From NCBI RefSeq assembly GCF_963678635.1, contig NC_087067.1, positions 3,731,072-3,795,071 of the forward strand: a DNA stretch of 64,000 nt, written 5' to 3'. This document shows, one piece after another, positions 39,401 to 49,450 of the stretch. The DNA comes from Symsagittifera roscoffensis. Taxonomy: Eukaryota; Xenacoelomorpha; Acoela; Convolutidae. The notes beneath the pieces are model-generated. The model saw only the letters and a list, made by a program, of their open reading frames with translations. It ran no database searches and was not told the DNA's origin. How positions within the stretch are numbered: position 1 is the first letter of the stretch; every line of letters starts with the position of its first letter. The position numbers and the translations under genes are program-made.

Positions 39401-42400
39401 GGAATAGAAACTACTCCTATAATCGAAATAGAAGTTATTCAAACAACCGAAACCAGAATTATCCGAACAATCGATCAAGGAATAACTCATATAATAGATC
39501 GAACTATAACAGACCAAACAATAATTATCAAAACAGATCGCGAAATAATTCACAAAATCGACACCCAAGTTATAATAATCGTTATAGAAATTATTCCCAA
39601 TCACCACACCGGAATAACAATCACTACAATAACTCTAATAATCGTCATAGAAGCAGTACACCTAAACATCAAAGACAAATTAATCAAGTACAATCTAATC
39701 CAGAAACAACATCAGACCCCCCAGGTATTGATGACACAGTAACTGATACGTTACAACTCAATCAAATAAACTGTACATCATCAGATTCAGAAAGTGATAC
39801 TGAAAACACTCTTGCTATCAATATGATAAAAGTCGAAAATGACTATGAATCTGTCATATATGAACAACCCTTTCCATCACACATATATGAAAATCAATCA
39901 GAATTTCTTCAAAATTATTACACTACACCCATCAATTCCACACCAACAACGCAAGAAACAAATGCAAAAAATACTACAGAACAACCCAACCAAAATGTCA
40001 AAACAAAATGCTTAAATACAAACCACATTTATCAAAATATACAAAAAGAACAACCCAAAGAAAAAATTTGGACAATACCATTTCTCTTAGAAAGCCCAAG
40101 AAATAAAGAATTTCAACCACCAGACCTTGAAATAGATTTTTTAATTGATTCAGGAGCAGAATCAAACATAATAAACATTCCCACATGGAATGAAATAAAA
40201 ACTTTACATCCAAAGCTAACACCTCTTGAAACCTCCAGTAAGCTAGCGACAGCACAAGGATCAACATTGATAAACTACGGAAAAATCCAATTATTTCTCC
40301 TCCCTACCAGAACAATGGAGCAAAGCAAAATTTTAAATAAGCCATTTAAACAAATATTCCATATCACTGATATTAAATATAATATCATTGGAATACCATT
40401 TATTTCGAAGTATATACCGACAATTAACATACTAAATAGTAAAATATTAATTAAAGATAAATATACAAAAACAAAAGAAACATCCCTAACATTTTTTCAA
40501 AGATTGAATAAACAACCACCATTCTTTTCAAAATTTTATCCGATATTTAACCAACAAAGAAAACACCTGAAACCACTATCAGGAAACATCTATAATTTTT
40601 CAATAAAACAAGTTCATCAATATGATAAAGAACAAAACAAACAAAAATTTTATATGTCAGATTTTGAATTCAAACCTATTCATAAATTTTTCAAAATCAC
40701 AATTTCTTCAATAAAATATTTGAAAAATTCGAAATCAGATATTATTTCCTTACATGTTTATAACAACACACCTTACCAAGTAACATTACCTTTAGGACTT
40801 TTAGGATATTGTGAAACTAACGCTACAATATCACCAATACACGAAAAAGCCTATCGCGTAAATAATATACTCCAATTACTAGATATTTGCCAATCTACAA
40901 TTCTTAATGAAGAATTATCTATAAATAATATAATAAGTAACGAAAACAGAAATACGGATTATTTCACAAAAACTCCATATTTCAAACCTACATTCAACAT
41001 CAGTAACTACACAGAGGACCAACAAAAATTTTTAACAATGTTTAATTTCCAACATTCACAAATAACACAAGACGAATTCGAAAAGTTAGCCAAACAGCTA
41101 ATTAAATATTCATCAGTCTATGCAACATCAAAATTCGATGTTGGCAAAATCAGTTCATCACTACATCTCCCATTAAAACCAGACGCAGTTTTCAAAAAAC
41201 AAAGAGCAAGTAAAGTACCAATTCACTTACATGATAAAGTAAACAGATTACTCGATATTTTAGAACAGTACAATATTATATCACCAGTTAATAAAGAAGA
41301 ACAACCAAAAGGCAACACATTCATCAACCCCGTTATCATTCTAGCTAAAGGAGAATCATTAAAAATCGTTCTCGACGCTAGATACCTCAATTCACTCATA
41401 GATGAATCAAAATGTAATTGGCCCATTGAACCAATACAAGTTATTTTAACAAAAATGAACGGCAAATACTTTACAACCGCCGATATGAATAGTGCATACA
41501 ATCAAATGCCACTAGATGAACAATCACGACGTTTAACACAATTTGTAATCGGAAACCAACAATATGAATTTAACCGCTTATTCTATGGAATATCCATAGG
41601 ACCAGCAGCATTTTCAGCTTTTATGAGCAAAATTTTTAGACCACTAATACTCAAGAAAAACGCAATCACCTATCTAGACGATGTTTTTATGCAATCACAA
41701 ACAAAAGACGAAATGTTCAAAGTTTTAGAAAAATATCACCAAATACTTCAGAACGAAAATCTGAAGGCCGCCCCCGATAAATCACACTTCTTTCTGACAA
41801 GAGTTAAATTCTTAGGACATAACATAGAAAGAAAAACAATCACTCCACTGAAATCACGCATTGACGCTATTCAAAAACTTCAACCACCAACAAATAAAAA
41901 GAAAATCCAAGAATTCCTTGGAATGTTAAACTTTTTAAGTAAATATGTTTATAAAATGCAATTATATCTACGACCATTTTATAACATCCTTAGACAACAA
42001 AATAATTTTGAATGGAATACAGAACATCAAGCACGATTCGAAGAAATAAAGAAACTTTTAACTGAACAAATTTCAAACACAATTCCAGACCCTGATCAAC
42101 CATTTTATGCAATGTGCGATGCTTCGAACTTTGGCATCGGTGCAGCATTATTACAATCACATAATGGTACAAATAAAATGAACCTTATATCAGCAAACTC
42201 TCGATTATTCACTCAAGCAGAGCTAAGACTCTCAACTCTAATGAGAGAATGTACAGCCATAATCTATACACTTACAGAATATGAATTTCTGATACTTGGA
42301 TCAAAACATCCCACAGTTTTATTCACAGATCACAAACCAATCATTTTTCTTTTCACACAGAAATCTAACCCAAACCATCGAGTTTACAGATTTCAATTAA

Positions 42401-44685
42401 TTCTAATGAAGTTTCCAAACTTACATATAGTTTGGACTGCAGGAAAAAATCTTGCATTACCAGACACCTTAAGCCGAAATACACCACCTGAATTACTTAC
42501 ACGAAAAACAACAGTTGAAATACCCAAAAATATAAAATTCTACCTTGCAGAAAACGAAACATCACCCCGATTAGAATGCAAATATGCAGTTAAAACTGAT
42601 ATTGAACAATCACAAATAAATAATTTACAACATTTCCCACTTTATTTAGATTGTCAAAATAATCATTATGAAGTTGACCTACTTGGAACATCAACATTCA
42701 AACCAATTCCATATTCTCAATGGATAAAAAATAACACCCAACAAAAACGAACAAAACAACACCTACCTAAGAAAGACCATTTTCCACTAATTGAAAAAGA
42801 AGATTTAACTGATAAAATAAATTTATCAGGACCACAAACAAATGATTCAAAATACACAATAAATCAAGTTTTTGACCTTCACGACCCACTTGATACAATA
42901 CCCTTATCTAAATTCGAAATTGAAAACAGTTTTCTCCCCCCAACAGAAACGATTACAATTTCAACAATAAAACAATATCAAAATCTTGACCCGATAATTA
43001 GACAACTGAAATCATGGCACAAATATAAAACTAAACCTATCAAAGCAGATTCAACCATTCTAGGAAACAAAACACTCCTCCGATACTTTCGCAAATTTAA
43101 CAACACAACAATTAACGAAAAAACAGACCTTTTAGAGTATAATCAAAATGAATTTACAGTTCCCTGTCTCCCTATAAGTATGATTCTTATAGCTTTTAAT
43201 ATTTCACATACACAAAATATTAAAGGACACTCTGGATCAGAGAAAACATATTCAAATTTTATACAAAATTTTTACTTCCCAAATGCACCAATTTGGATAA
43301 AAGTACTATGCAATGATTGTATAGTATGTCAATTAAATAAACCTTACCCAAATCAAAAACAAATAGCACAAAAACAAGATTTTAAAGGACAAAGTCTGTA
43401 CTTTAATCACCGTATCTCATTTGATACCAAGGGACCAATTTCACCCTCATCAGAAGGAAACTCCTACATTATGGTAATTGTTGACGCATTTACACATTAT
43501 GTAGCACTTAACCCAGTACCACATTGTAACGCTTATTACGCTTACACAACACTCTATGAACACTGGATAGCAAAATTCGGACTACCAGAAATTTTAGTTA
43601 CAGACAATGGTACAGAATTCATAAATAATGAAATAATAACACTATGTCATTTATATAACATTAAACACAAACCACGTACATCTCATGCACCTTGGACAAA
43701 CGGCTTAGTCGAAGGTATGACCCGTTCACTACAAGAATATCTTAGATGTATCATCAATGGAAATGATACAAAATATACCGAATGGTCAGCAGATGTAAAA
43801 TTATTTCCCTTAGCATATAATTCACAAATTACGACAACTTTAGGAATGTCACCATATGAAATGGTTTTTAACCAAAAGCCACGCAAACCAATAATGTTTA
43901 CAGCAAATTCTCATAAAAACGCACAAGGTTATTGTCAACCAAATAAAGACTCAATTTGTTATAACCTCCCATTACATACACACGATGAAGATCATTTTCA
44001 TCACCCACAAATTCTTAAATTAGCCTCCGGTACACACACCGAATGGATTTTAAATAGAGATAAGAAACACAATGAAATTTACCAAAAAATAACGAAAAAG
44101 TTATTACAAAGACAAAACATAAATGAACAAATCAATTCACGTTTTACACCAGCTTCCGATTTAAAAATTGGAACATTCGTTTTAATACCTAACTTTAATA
44201 CTCACAAAGGAATTTCTAAAAAATTACAACCCCTCCGAAAAGGACCCTACCAAATAATTGCAAAACCCACAGATGTCACATATAAAATTATCGACTCAAA
44301 CAAAAAAGAAATCGTTCAACATCGAAACAACCTATTACCTTATTACCCAAAAGAATACGCACTCCGCGAATTAACCCAATTATATTCTTTCACAGGATTA
44401 AAAATCATTCAAAATGAACCACATCTAAAAAACACAGAACAAAATGATAACCCCACCGAAAATCAAAACACAAAACCAACCGCCACCAAAAACAATACAC
44501 AAAACCATAAAGAATCTCCAAAACAAAGAAAAAATAGAAAAATGACAGAACAAATAATACCCCAAGAAGAAATAGACAAATCAGAACATAGAAAAACAAC
44601 AAGACTCCGAAATCAACCACGTAAAAACTACAAAATGTTCATCCCCCAATCTAAAATATTAAAGAAAGTAGAATTTAAAAAGTAA
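36463..44685 (+). CDS. gag-pol: Gag-Pol polyprotein of element 2 (2740 aa)
   Basis: Exactly the same length as the element 1 polyprotein, so domain positions carry over: zinc knuckle 842-855, protease D1229, RT D1674 and YLDD 1737-1740, RNase H D1886/E1929/D1956/D2001, integrase HHCC 2249-2289 and D2321/D2381/E2417. All catalytic residues are present. Amino-acid changes cluster in the first 550 residues (for example FIQPDIFAPN for FLQPDIFAQN), while RT and integrase are nearly unchanged. One integrase change lies two residues after the catalytic Glu (VEGMTRS for VEGMNRS). The frame is intact. Confidence 0.95.
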   Translation: MSSTHTPGEETPDDDEIFPFIVDADTDRGQHIFCQNLLVNLFEPGISPCKTEFPDVKIKRQIIDHYLKDICNITQQYGIYSIEFTSPNHNNRTYTIQTDDLDLEFSKVFSEYIKSIQYHNSQRANSIFTNEVFAIIYSYISILENEIPITNVSPTETSKHLRVRHEITLLSSYLNIIKENFTKDDVSQHTKHDLQKILAWFIIDYFTHNIDLIAQARKNFRPQNPNDDTAITEQSDYVWDPEWSHPAFINFPQSISSQAIGTISYITDYVRVIPLTIDATPLNYNTFLPDTQNNSLNSTVIHNENLNGTRNLTQQDIQTPSHFINEEIVHTTTTQQSISPIRPNLTTPRNTNPSQTQVTLQSTVKPSVAPKYSHMDYQTYRPMTIPSKTRKTFTRNNFADHNYNYTHPSKTNYQPQRNFNQYTKPRNWDNPTAQYNSKNFQPNPPQDRSENYPFFQQNKNKKQTSYQMDYLSSDDDFIQPDIFAPNTQEYRRQGIQKTRTNYRNFSPQSIDAQYQQPIQQQNPINIQSFQPIQQQNPMTTHSYQPSQMQNEIPLPYYLQQHEITRNQLSNFSQMPNAAESLQMTMNPYLMGGSSITSNKPLMVFTGTDPEYSVEDYLNAVTANLILNIGPEPINTPLHQNWIHRRTALIQTTLDGAAQKWFSVLPQEIKSNWKRFTQEFSKMFDSERNKQQQRVLCNEIRRLPNETIKQIAVRIETLVRKAYSLNTHDYKNTKMTEILMMTLTPQLRKIAIKKRASHPSSIREPDLDFRKLVDKLEQAEITMKLEETENLKLQYVNKIETTPTNINNIQESETDLVEKITEILNIYEKNPNFKGKPSFKKWCNYCRRYGHSISECRQKQQDSQNKPQKYKEPNKSFYQYMKKDQNLPNKNVYSNNSSGKPLPNNTSYTRNQSPYNSSYRGRSPERRNTQNSSQNHYNRPNSRNNYSRSNSNTQRFVSRSNSQSRNNYYPNNQSRNSSYNRNRNYSYNRNRSYSNNRNQNYPNNRSRNNSYNRSNYNRPNNNYQNRSRNNSQNRHPSYNNRYRNYSQSPHRNNNHYNNSNNRHRSSTPKHQRQINQVQSNPETTSDPPGIDDTVTDTLQLNQINCTSSDSESDTENTLAINMIKVENDYESVIYEQPFPSHIYENQSEFLQNYYTTPINSTPTTQETNAKNTTEQPNQNVKTKCLNTNHIYQNIQKEQPKEKIWTIPFLLESPRNKEFQPPDLEIDFLIDSGAESNIINIPTWNEIKTLHPKLTPLETSSKLATAQGSTLINYGKIQLFLLPTRTMEQSKILNKPFKQIFHITDIKYNIIGIPFISKYIPTINILNSKILIKDKYTKTKETSLTFFQRLNKQPPFFSKFYPIFNQQRKHLKPLSGNIYNFSIKQVHQYDKEQNKQKFYMSDFEFKPIHKFFKITISSIKYLKNSKSDIISLHVYNNTPYQVTLPLGLLGYCETNATISPIHEKAYRVNNILQLLDICQSTILNEELSINNIISNENRNTDYFTKTPYFKPTFNISNYTEDQQKFLTMFNFQHSQITQDEFEKLAKQLIKYSSVYATSKFDVGKISSSLHLPLKPDAVFKKQRASKVPIHLHDKVNRLLDILEQYNIISPVNKEEQPKGNTFINPVIILAKGESLKIVLDARYLNSLIDESKCNWPIEPIQVILTKMNGKYFTTADMNSAYNQMPLDEQSRRLTQFVIGNQQYEFNRLFYGISIGPAAFSAFMSKIFRPLILKKNAITYLDDVFMQSQTKDEMFKVLEKYHQILQNENLKAAPDKSHFFLTRVKFLGHNIERKTITPLKSRIDAIQKLQPPTNKKKIQEFLGMLNFLSKYVYKMQLYLRPFYNILRQQNNFEWNTEHQARFEEIKKLLTEQISNTIPDPDQPFYAMCDASNFGIGAALLQSHNGTNKMNLISANSRLFTQAELRLSTLMRECTAIIYTLTEYEFLILGSKHPTVLFTDHKPIIFLFTQKSNPNHRVYRFQLILMKFPNLHIVWTAGKNLALPDTLSRNTPPELLTRKTTVEIPKNIKFYLAENETSPRLECKYAVKTDIEQSQINNLQHFPLYLDCQNNHYEVDLLGTSTFKPIPYSQWIKNNTQQKRTKQHLPKKDHFPLIEKEDLTDKINLSGPQTNDSKYTINQVFDLHDPLDTIPLSKFEIENSFLPPTETITISTIKQYQNLDPIIRQLKSWHKYKTKPIKADSTILGNKTLLRYFRKFNNTTINEKTDLLEYNQNEFTVPCLPISMILIAFNISHTQNIKGHSGSEKTYSNFIQNFYFPNAPIWIKVLCNDCIVCQLNKPYPNQKQIAQKQDFKGQSLYFNHRISFDTKGPISPSSEGNSYIMVIVDAFTHYVALNPVPHCNAYYAYTTLYEHWIAKFGLPEILVTDNGTEFINNEIITLCHLYNIKHKPRTSHAPWTNGLVEGMTRSLQEYLRCIINGNDTKYTEWSADVKLFPLAYNSQITTTLGMSPYEMVFNQKPRKPIMFTANSHKNAQGYCQPNKDSICYNLPLHTHDEDHFHHPQILKLASGTHTEWILNRDKKHNEIYQKITKKLLQRQNINEQINSRFTPASDLKIGTFVLIPNFNTHKGISKKLQPLRKGPYQIIAKPTDVTYKIIDSNKKEIVQHRNNLLPYYPKEYALRELTQLYSFTGLKIIQNEPHLKNTEQNDNPTENQNTKPTATKNNTQNHKESPKQRKNRKMTEQIIPQEEIDKSEHRKTTRLRNQPRKNYKMFIPQSKILKKVEFKK

Positions 44686-45289
44686 TTTTTAAAAAAATTT
44701 TATACTTCACAATCTTGAAACCTCCGTAACATTTTTCATTTCCATTTTTCAAAATAACATGCTCACAAGTACGCAATAATTCTAGTTCAAAATAGACCAA
44801 TAGGATTCATCCAATCCGCCACTTTCTCTAACTCAAACTAAGATCAATTAGACGAATAATCTAGAACTCCAGGCACATCTCTAACTATAACTTTACAACC
44901 TCCAGGTCAAAAATAAGCAAACCACTCCAACTTGACAGCTAAAATAAATATCACCATAATACCGTACCCCTCCCTTATCTAATAACCCAAAGATCAACAA
45001 TATTTCCCCAACTCAGACCACGAATACCCCCAAAACAAATTTGATAACTTAGCCTAAAGTAACAAAATGAAGATTTTAATTAGCCTAAAGTATAAAAATC
45101 TCACCATACCCCGGATCATTTGACAAACAAAAATAAAGAAAAAGACGACCTCCCAGTCACCATGAAAATTGCCCCCAACAATTTTTTACGAAACTCAACC
45201 CACTTGTCAAAAAACTAATAAATAATTCGACCACACTAGAAAATCGCCTCAAAAAGCAAAAAATATTCGACCAAGAGATCATTTCTTAA
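44686..45289 (+). other. Untranslated spacer between pol and the 3' gene block (element 2)
   Basis: Counterpart of 22996-23595, with a few indels in A/T runs. No frame; possible 3' splice acceptors but none singled out. Confidence 0.5.
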
Positions 45290-45520
45290 ATGCTTTTCTC
45301 TCAAACAGTCGCTCAAATACTTATCAATTTTAAACATTTTTTTTCAATACTTCAAGCCTTTATAATATTTCTTTTTGATATCATTGAATCTTTTCTAATA
45401 ATCATAATAATTTTTTGTAACATTTTTTTAATTTTCTACACAATAATTGAACTATTCCTCCAACTTTCCAAAACCCTTGAATATATCCACAGGTACGATT
45501 TTAACAACTTGTCTAAATGA
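45290..45520 (+). CDS. p76: small membrane protein (element 2)
   Basis: 76 residues, two predicted membrane helices, with four conservative changes from element 1 (V/A, T/A, Y/F, and one beside them). Its TGA overlaps the p62 ATG at 45517-45520, so the ATGA junction is kept. Confidence 0.6.
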   Translation: MLFSQTVAQILINFKHFFSILQAFIIFLFDIIESFLIIIIIFCNIFLIFYTIIELFLQLSKTLEYIHRYDFNNLSK

Positions 45521-45705
45521 TACGAACAATTTTCAGTAGAACTGATATTTTTTTATTGTTTGTAATTTTCATAACATTCTTATCATCCCTCATTTTGACA
45601 ATATGTAAATGTATAAAGAAAGCAATCATCACATTTGCCCTAGCAACAATTTTTCTAATTCTTTTTTTAGAAGAATATTATAATAAACATAAACCCTCTC
45701 ACTAA
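45517..45705 (+). CDS. p62: small membrane protein coupled to p76 (element 2)
   Basis: 62 residues with no amino-acid difference seen from element 1, although silent changes are visible (for example TTTTTCATAACATTC for CTTTATAACATTT). Two hydrophobic helices around CKCIKK. Probably translated by reinitiation after p76. Confidence 0.6.
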   Translation: MIRTIFSRTDIFLLFVIFITFLSSLILTICKCIKKAIITFALATIFLILFLEEYYNKHKPSH

Positions 45706-45710
45706 AGTAA

Positions 45711-46847
45711 CAATTCAAAAATCCATCAAAAATTGCTACCCAACAGTCACAGAATCAGTCTTCACCGACATCATCCCAAGATAATCCAACACCACCTCCA
45801 ACTACTCAAAATAATCAAACGTCTACACGAATTTCTTTTCAAGACAATCCATACACTTTTGAAGAACGGCACGCTCGTTTATCTGAACCACTAGAACCAG
45901 TTCAACGACAAGCACCTCTAAGTGAACCAACATATAATCTTTACCCAACACTACCACAAGAACTAAGTAGAATACGAAACCTTAGTCAAAACCAAAACAC
46001 AACAGAAATAAATAGACAAATTATACATCCTCGACGAAATAGAAATTTTCAAACTCCCCGAGTTCATTTTGATATACCTCAATCCCCAACACAAACCACT
46101 CCAGAAAACACCACTGGTATCACACCAGAAACTCCTACACTTTTTTCACAACGAAGCACTTCAAGTCTACCTTCAGACTACTTAGGTTCAACACCAACAT
46201 CTGAACAAATACGAGAAAATCCTTTTAACCCCCCAAACCTAACATCACGATTGCCATATTGGACTACACATTCATTCACACAAGGTGAACCAAATTTAGT
46301 CAATGACCCCATAGATATTTCTACGGATACAACAACATCCTCATCACTACCAGAAACATTATCGCTACCATCAACACCATCAACAAGCCAATTTTCACCA
46401 CTACCCTTTAACTTAAATTTTCCAAATAATCTCGACGCCAGATATCGAGAACAATCATCAATAAATATTCCTTTAAGATTAGATTGGAATACATTCACAG
46501 CACCTCCACCACTATTTGGACAACATCAAGAAAGTAACCGCCTTCATAACTGGGCACTTAATAGATTACAATATCGCCAAGATATTCACAACGATATCCG
46601 TGATCACAATATTCAAATACTCCAACAAAACAGTTTACAATTAAAGTTTGAAATCACAGTTAAATTAAACAATATTACACAACATCCCTACCCATTAAAT
46701 CCACCTAACATAACAGCTCAATCACTACCACCACCGTTTATAACTACTGAAGTAATATACAAATACGACAGATATACCAAAAACACAATTGGTTACATTA
46801 CATTTTATAATCCATACTCAGGATTATCATACACATGTATATTCTAA
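45711..46847 (+). CDS. ORF-X: methionine-free open frame upstream of env (element 2)
   Basis: Same 1137-bp length as in element 1 and again without an ATG; the codon at 46251 is TTG, a plain Leu. Pro/Ser/Thr-rich first half, conserved last 130 residues, 13-nt overlap with env. Being open and Met-free in two independent copies argues that the start comes from elsewhere, most likely by splicing. Function unknown. Confidence 0.55.
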   Translation, partial: QFKNPSKIATQQSQNQSSPTSSQDNPTPPPTTQNNQTSTRISFQDNPYTFEERHARLSEPLEPVQRQAPLSEPTYNLYPTLPQELSRIRNLSQNQNTTEINRQIIHPRRNRNFQTPRVHFDIPQSPTQTTPENTTGITPETPTLFSQRSTSSLPSDYLGSTPTSEQIRENPFNPPNLTSRLPYWTTHSFTQGEPNLVNDPIDISTDTTTSSSLPETLSLPSTPSTSQFSPLPFNLNFPNNLDARYREQSSINIPLRLDWNTFTAPPPLFGQHQESNRLHNWALNRLQYRQDIHNDIRDHNIQILQQNSLQLKFEITVKLNNITQHPYPLNPPNITAQSLPPPFITTEVIYKYDRYTKNTIGYITFYNPYSGLSYTCIF

Positions 46848-49450
46848 AATTATTAATTTTTCTCCAACTCCTTTTTCTAGTAACCTCAAATCAACACATA
46901 AACCCTTCCCCTCGTACAGGACCACAAGATTTATTAGTAACACATTACGATTGCGAAGAAAATGAACAAAAAACACTACATAAATATGCAATCAATCAAG
47001 TATCACAATGTGAAACAGAACCACAAGCTATAGAAACCACAGATATAATAGCAACACTCTATTCAAAAGCCCGAGCTACAACAGTTACAGGTTATAAATT
47101 CACAGCAACATTTTCCGAAAAGAAAGTACATTGTTCACAAGTCTCGAACGGAAACAAAAATCGACTTGACCATGAATCATTCTATCAAAGTAATATAGAA
47201 CGTCTTTTACATCTCAATCCCGACGATTGTAAAAATGAATTACTTAGACTAAACATCACACAAAATAAAAACTCCCAAAGAAAATTAGTTAATTTTCAAG
47301 TTTTTTCAGACTCTGTACATCAATCACAACTTGAAAGACACCAAGGACATATAAAACTAGACGAAAAATACCCGTATAACGGCGCACACGGACGATTAAC
47401 CTATGACCTACATGATAAACACTGGATACCACACATTGGTATAAATAACCCATCAAACTGCAAAGCAGACACGAAAAATAAAGGATACCAAGAAATAATG
47501 TTTTTCGATTGGAAAATACAACTCGAAAAAATACAACTCACACGAGATTTATCTGATAATACAATGATCTATCAAGGAATCCGACTACCTTGTAAAAATG
47601 ATCAAGGATATTGCGACCCTACAACAAGAACACAAGCAACAATTGTTTGGTTCCCCGAAGACACATGTACAACATTTCAAGTAGCAAAAATACACGCTCG
47701 TATGATAAAATTTCACGAAAAATATTTCATACAATCAATTCCATATGAACAAGTCCATCCATCACGCAAACTAAGTTCCGATTTTAGAAACATAGATAAT
47801 ATAGAAAATAAATTGACACGTTTTCAAATATATCAAGAAACAGAACTTGCATGTAAATACAGGAATCCACTTCACAGAACACAATACTCTGAAATATTAG
47901 TTGAATATGAAAAAGGATTCGACATGACCACTGGAAAAGTAAAAATCGACCCATACGCCACAGGTCATCCTCTAAACGAAGGAACATCCTATATACCAGT
48001 TAATTTTGAAAAAAGCAACGGACAACCTGGTGGACATCTAAAACCTTATGACACCAGAAGCACACGCTTACAAGAATTATCACTAATGAATACTACATAT
48101 TTTGGTAATATCCACTATGATATTCATTTGGATATGAAACTAGACTATACAATTAGCCGCATTTTTCAAGAAATGTCACTCTCCGAATTAGAAACACTAC
48201 ACCAACTATGCGAATTAGAACGAACACAAATATTACAATCACTTGCATTAGCAGTATTAAAAATACCCTACGCAGGATACTTATTATCAGGAAATAGATC
48301 AAATTTTTTAGACTATGAAGGAAACATCTTATGGTTTTATACTTGTACTAAAAAAGTATCACCACTATACGTTTTTGAAGATAAACGATGTTATAAAAGA
48401 ATCCCTATCTTTTATAAGAATAAAGTACATTTCGTGGATACACTTTCACGAAGAACCTATTTCTGGGATACCGCAGTCCCATGTGGATCAGAAAATAGCC
48501 ACAATGTAGTACAACTAAACCCTGATGAAAATAAATATTACCTTCTCACTCCATATCCCACATTAATGCAATCACTCAAAAAATTTTCACCAGAAAGCAT
48601 TCGCGCTATCGCTCGAAACCCAAATATAGACTTACAATCAATAGGAATCTATTCAAAATCAGATATTCAACATCACATTAGAACACAACAATTCCAAGAA
48701 TTATTAACACAAATGGACACTATACAAAGACAATCAATAGACCAAAATTTACGCAAACTTGCAGAAACCGCAGGATTTGCCGATATCTACACGCAAGACT
48801 ATAGCGGATATTTTAAAGACATTAAAGATTATATATATCTAAACGGCGAAAAATACCGTCCCCAAGATATATCACCAATCAACATTTTTAGCTTTGTTAC
48901 ACTCAAAAATGAGATCCTAGATTTTCTAGGATGGCCCTACTACATCTTAGAAAAATTGACTATTTTATACGCAATGTTTAACTTTATTGGATTTCTTTTC
49001 TCACTCTTAAAAGGAATCTACAATACATGTGCTATACACACACAAGTAAACAGACAAGCAAGCGTAGCACGCATACTCTTTGCAGGATTTTTTGGAATTT
49101 TTTCCACATCTATAAACAAAATTCTTTTAGACGCACAAATAAAAGAATATAACACAAAAATAACAACACGACAAAATACATACGACGAAGAACATAACAA
49201 TGTCGACACACAGCCAACGGCACCACAATTACCACCCCTACCAAATAACCATCCACTATCCCTAGTCCCACGAAATTTTCGAAATTTAGCAATCACACAT
49301 AATCCAAATTTTAGACTCAACACATCACAAAGTCCCGTCCAACATATAATGACACAATCACAAAATGATAATACTTATGAACAAATTATTGAACAACCAC
49401 ATACCACCGCTTTTCAATCTCAAAATAATAATTTTTTTAGCCCACGATGA
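46835..49450 (+). CDS. env: Env-like transmembrane glycoprotein of element 2 (871 aa)
   Basis: One residue shorter than element 1. Differences are confined to the signal-peptide region (LLIFLQ, SNQHIN) and the cytoplasmic tail (near residues 835-850); the roughly 800 residues between appear identical while many third-codon positions differ. Signal peptide, Cys-rich ectodomain, glycosylation sites and anchor near residues 710-730 are as in element 1. The overlaps with ORF-X (13 nt) and ORF-Y (ATGA at 49447-49450) are kept. Confidence 0.75.
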   Translation: MYILKLLIFLQLLFLVTSNQHINPSPRTGPQDLLVTHYDCEENEQKTLHKYAINQVSQCETEPQAIETTDIIATLYSKARATTVTGYKFTATFSEKKVHCSQVSNGNKNRLDHESFYQSNIERLLHLNPDDCKNELLRLNITQNKNSQRKLVNFQVFSDSVHQSQLERHQGHIKLDEKYPYNGAHGRLTYDLHDKHWIPHIGINNPSNCKADTKNKGYQEIMFFDWKIQLEKIQLTRDLSDNTMIYQGIRLPCKNDQGYCDPTTRTQATIVWFPEDTCTTFQVAKIHARMIKFHEKYFIQSIPYEQVHPSRKLSSDFRNIDNIENKLTRFQIYQETELACKYRNPLHRTQYSEILVEYEKGFDMTTGKVKIDPYATGHPLNEGTSYIPVNFEKSNGQPGGHLKPYDTRSTRLQELSLMNTTYFGNIHYDIHLDMKLDYTISRIFQEMSLSELETLHQLCELERTQILQSLALAVLKIPYAGYLLSGNRSNFLDYEGNILWFYTCTKKVSPLYVFEDKRCYKRIPIFYKNKVHFVDTLSRRTYFWDTAVPCGSENSHNVVQLNPDENKYYLLTPYPTLMQSLKKFSPESIRAIARNPNIDLQSIGIYSKSDIQHHIRTQQFQELLTQMDTIQRQSIDQNLRKLAETAGFADIYTQDYSGYFKDIKDYIYLNGEKYRPQDISPINIFSFVTLKNEILDFLGWPYYILEKLTILYAMFNFIGFLFSLLKGIYNTCAIHTQVNRQASVARILFAGFFGIFSTSINKILLDAQIKEYNTKITTRQNTYDEEHNNVDTQPTAPQLPPLPNNHPLSLVPRNFRNLAITHNPNFRLNTSQSPVQHIMTQSQNDNTYEQIIEQPHTTAFQSQNNNFFSPR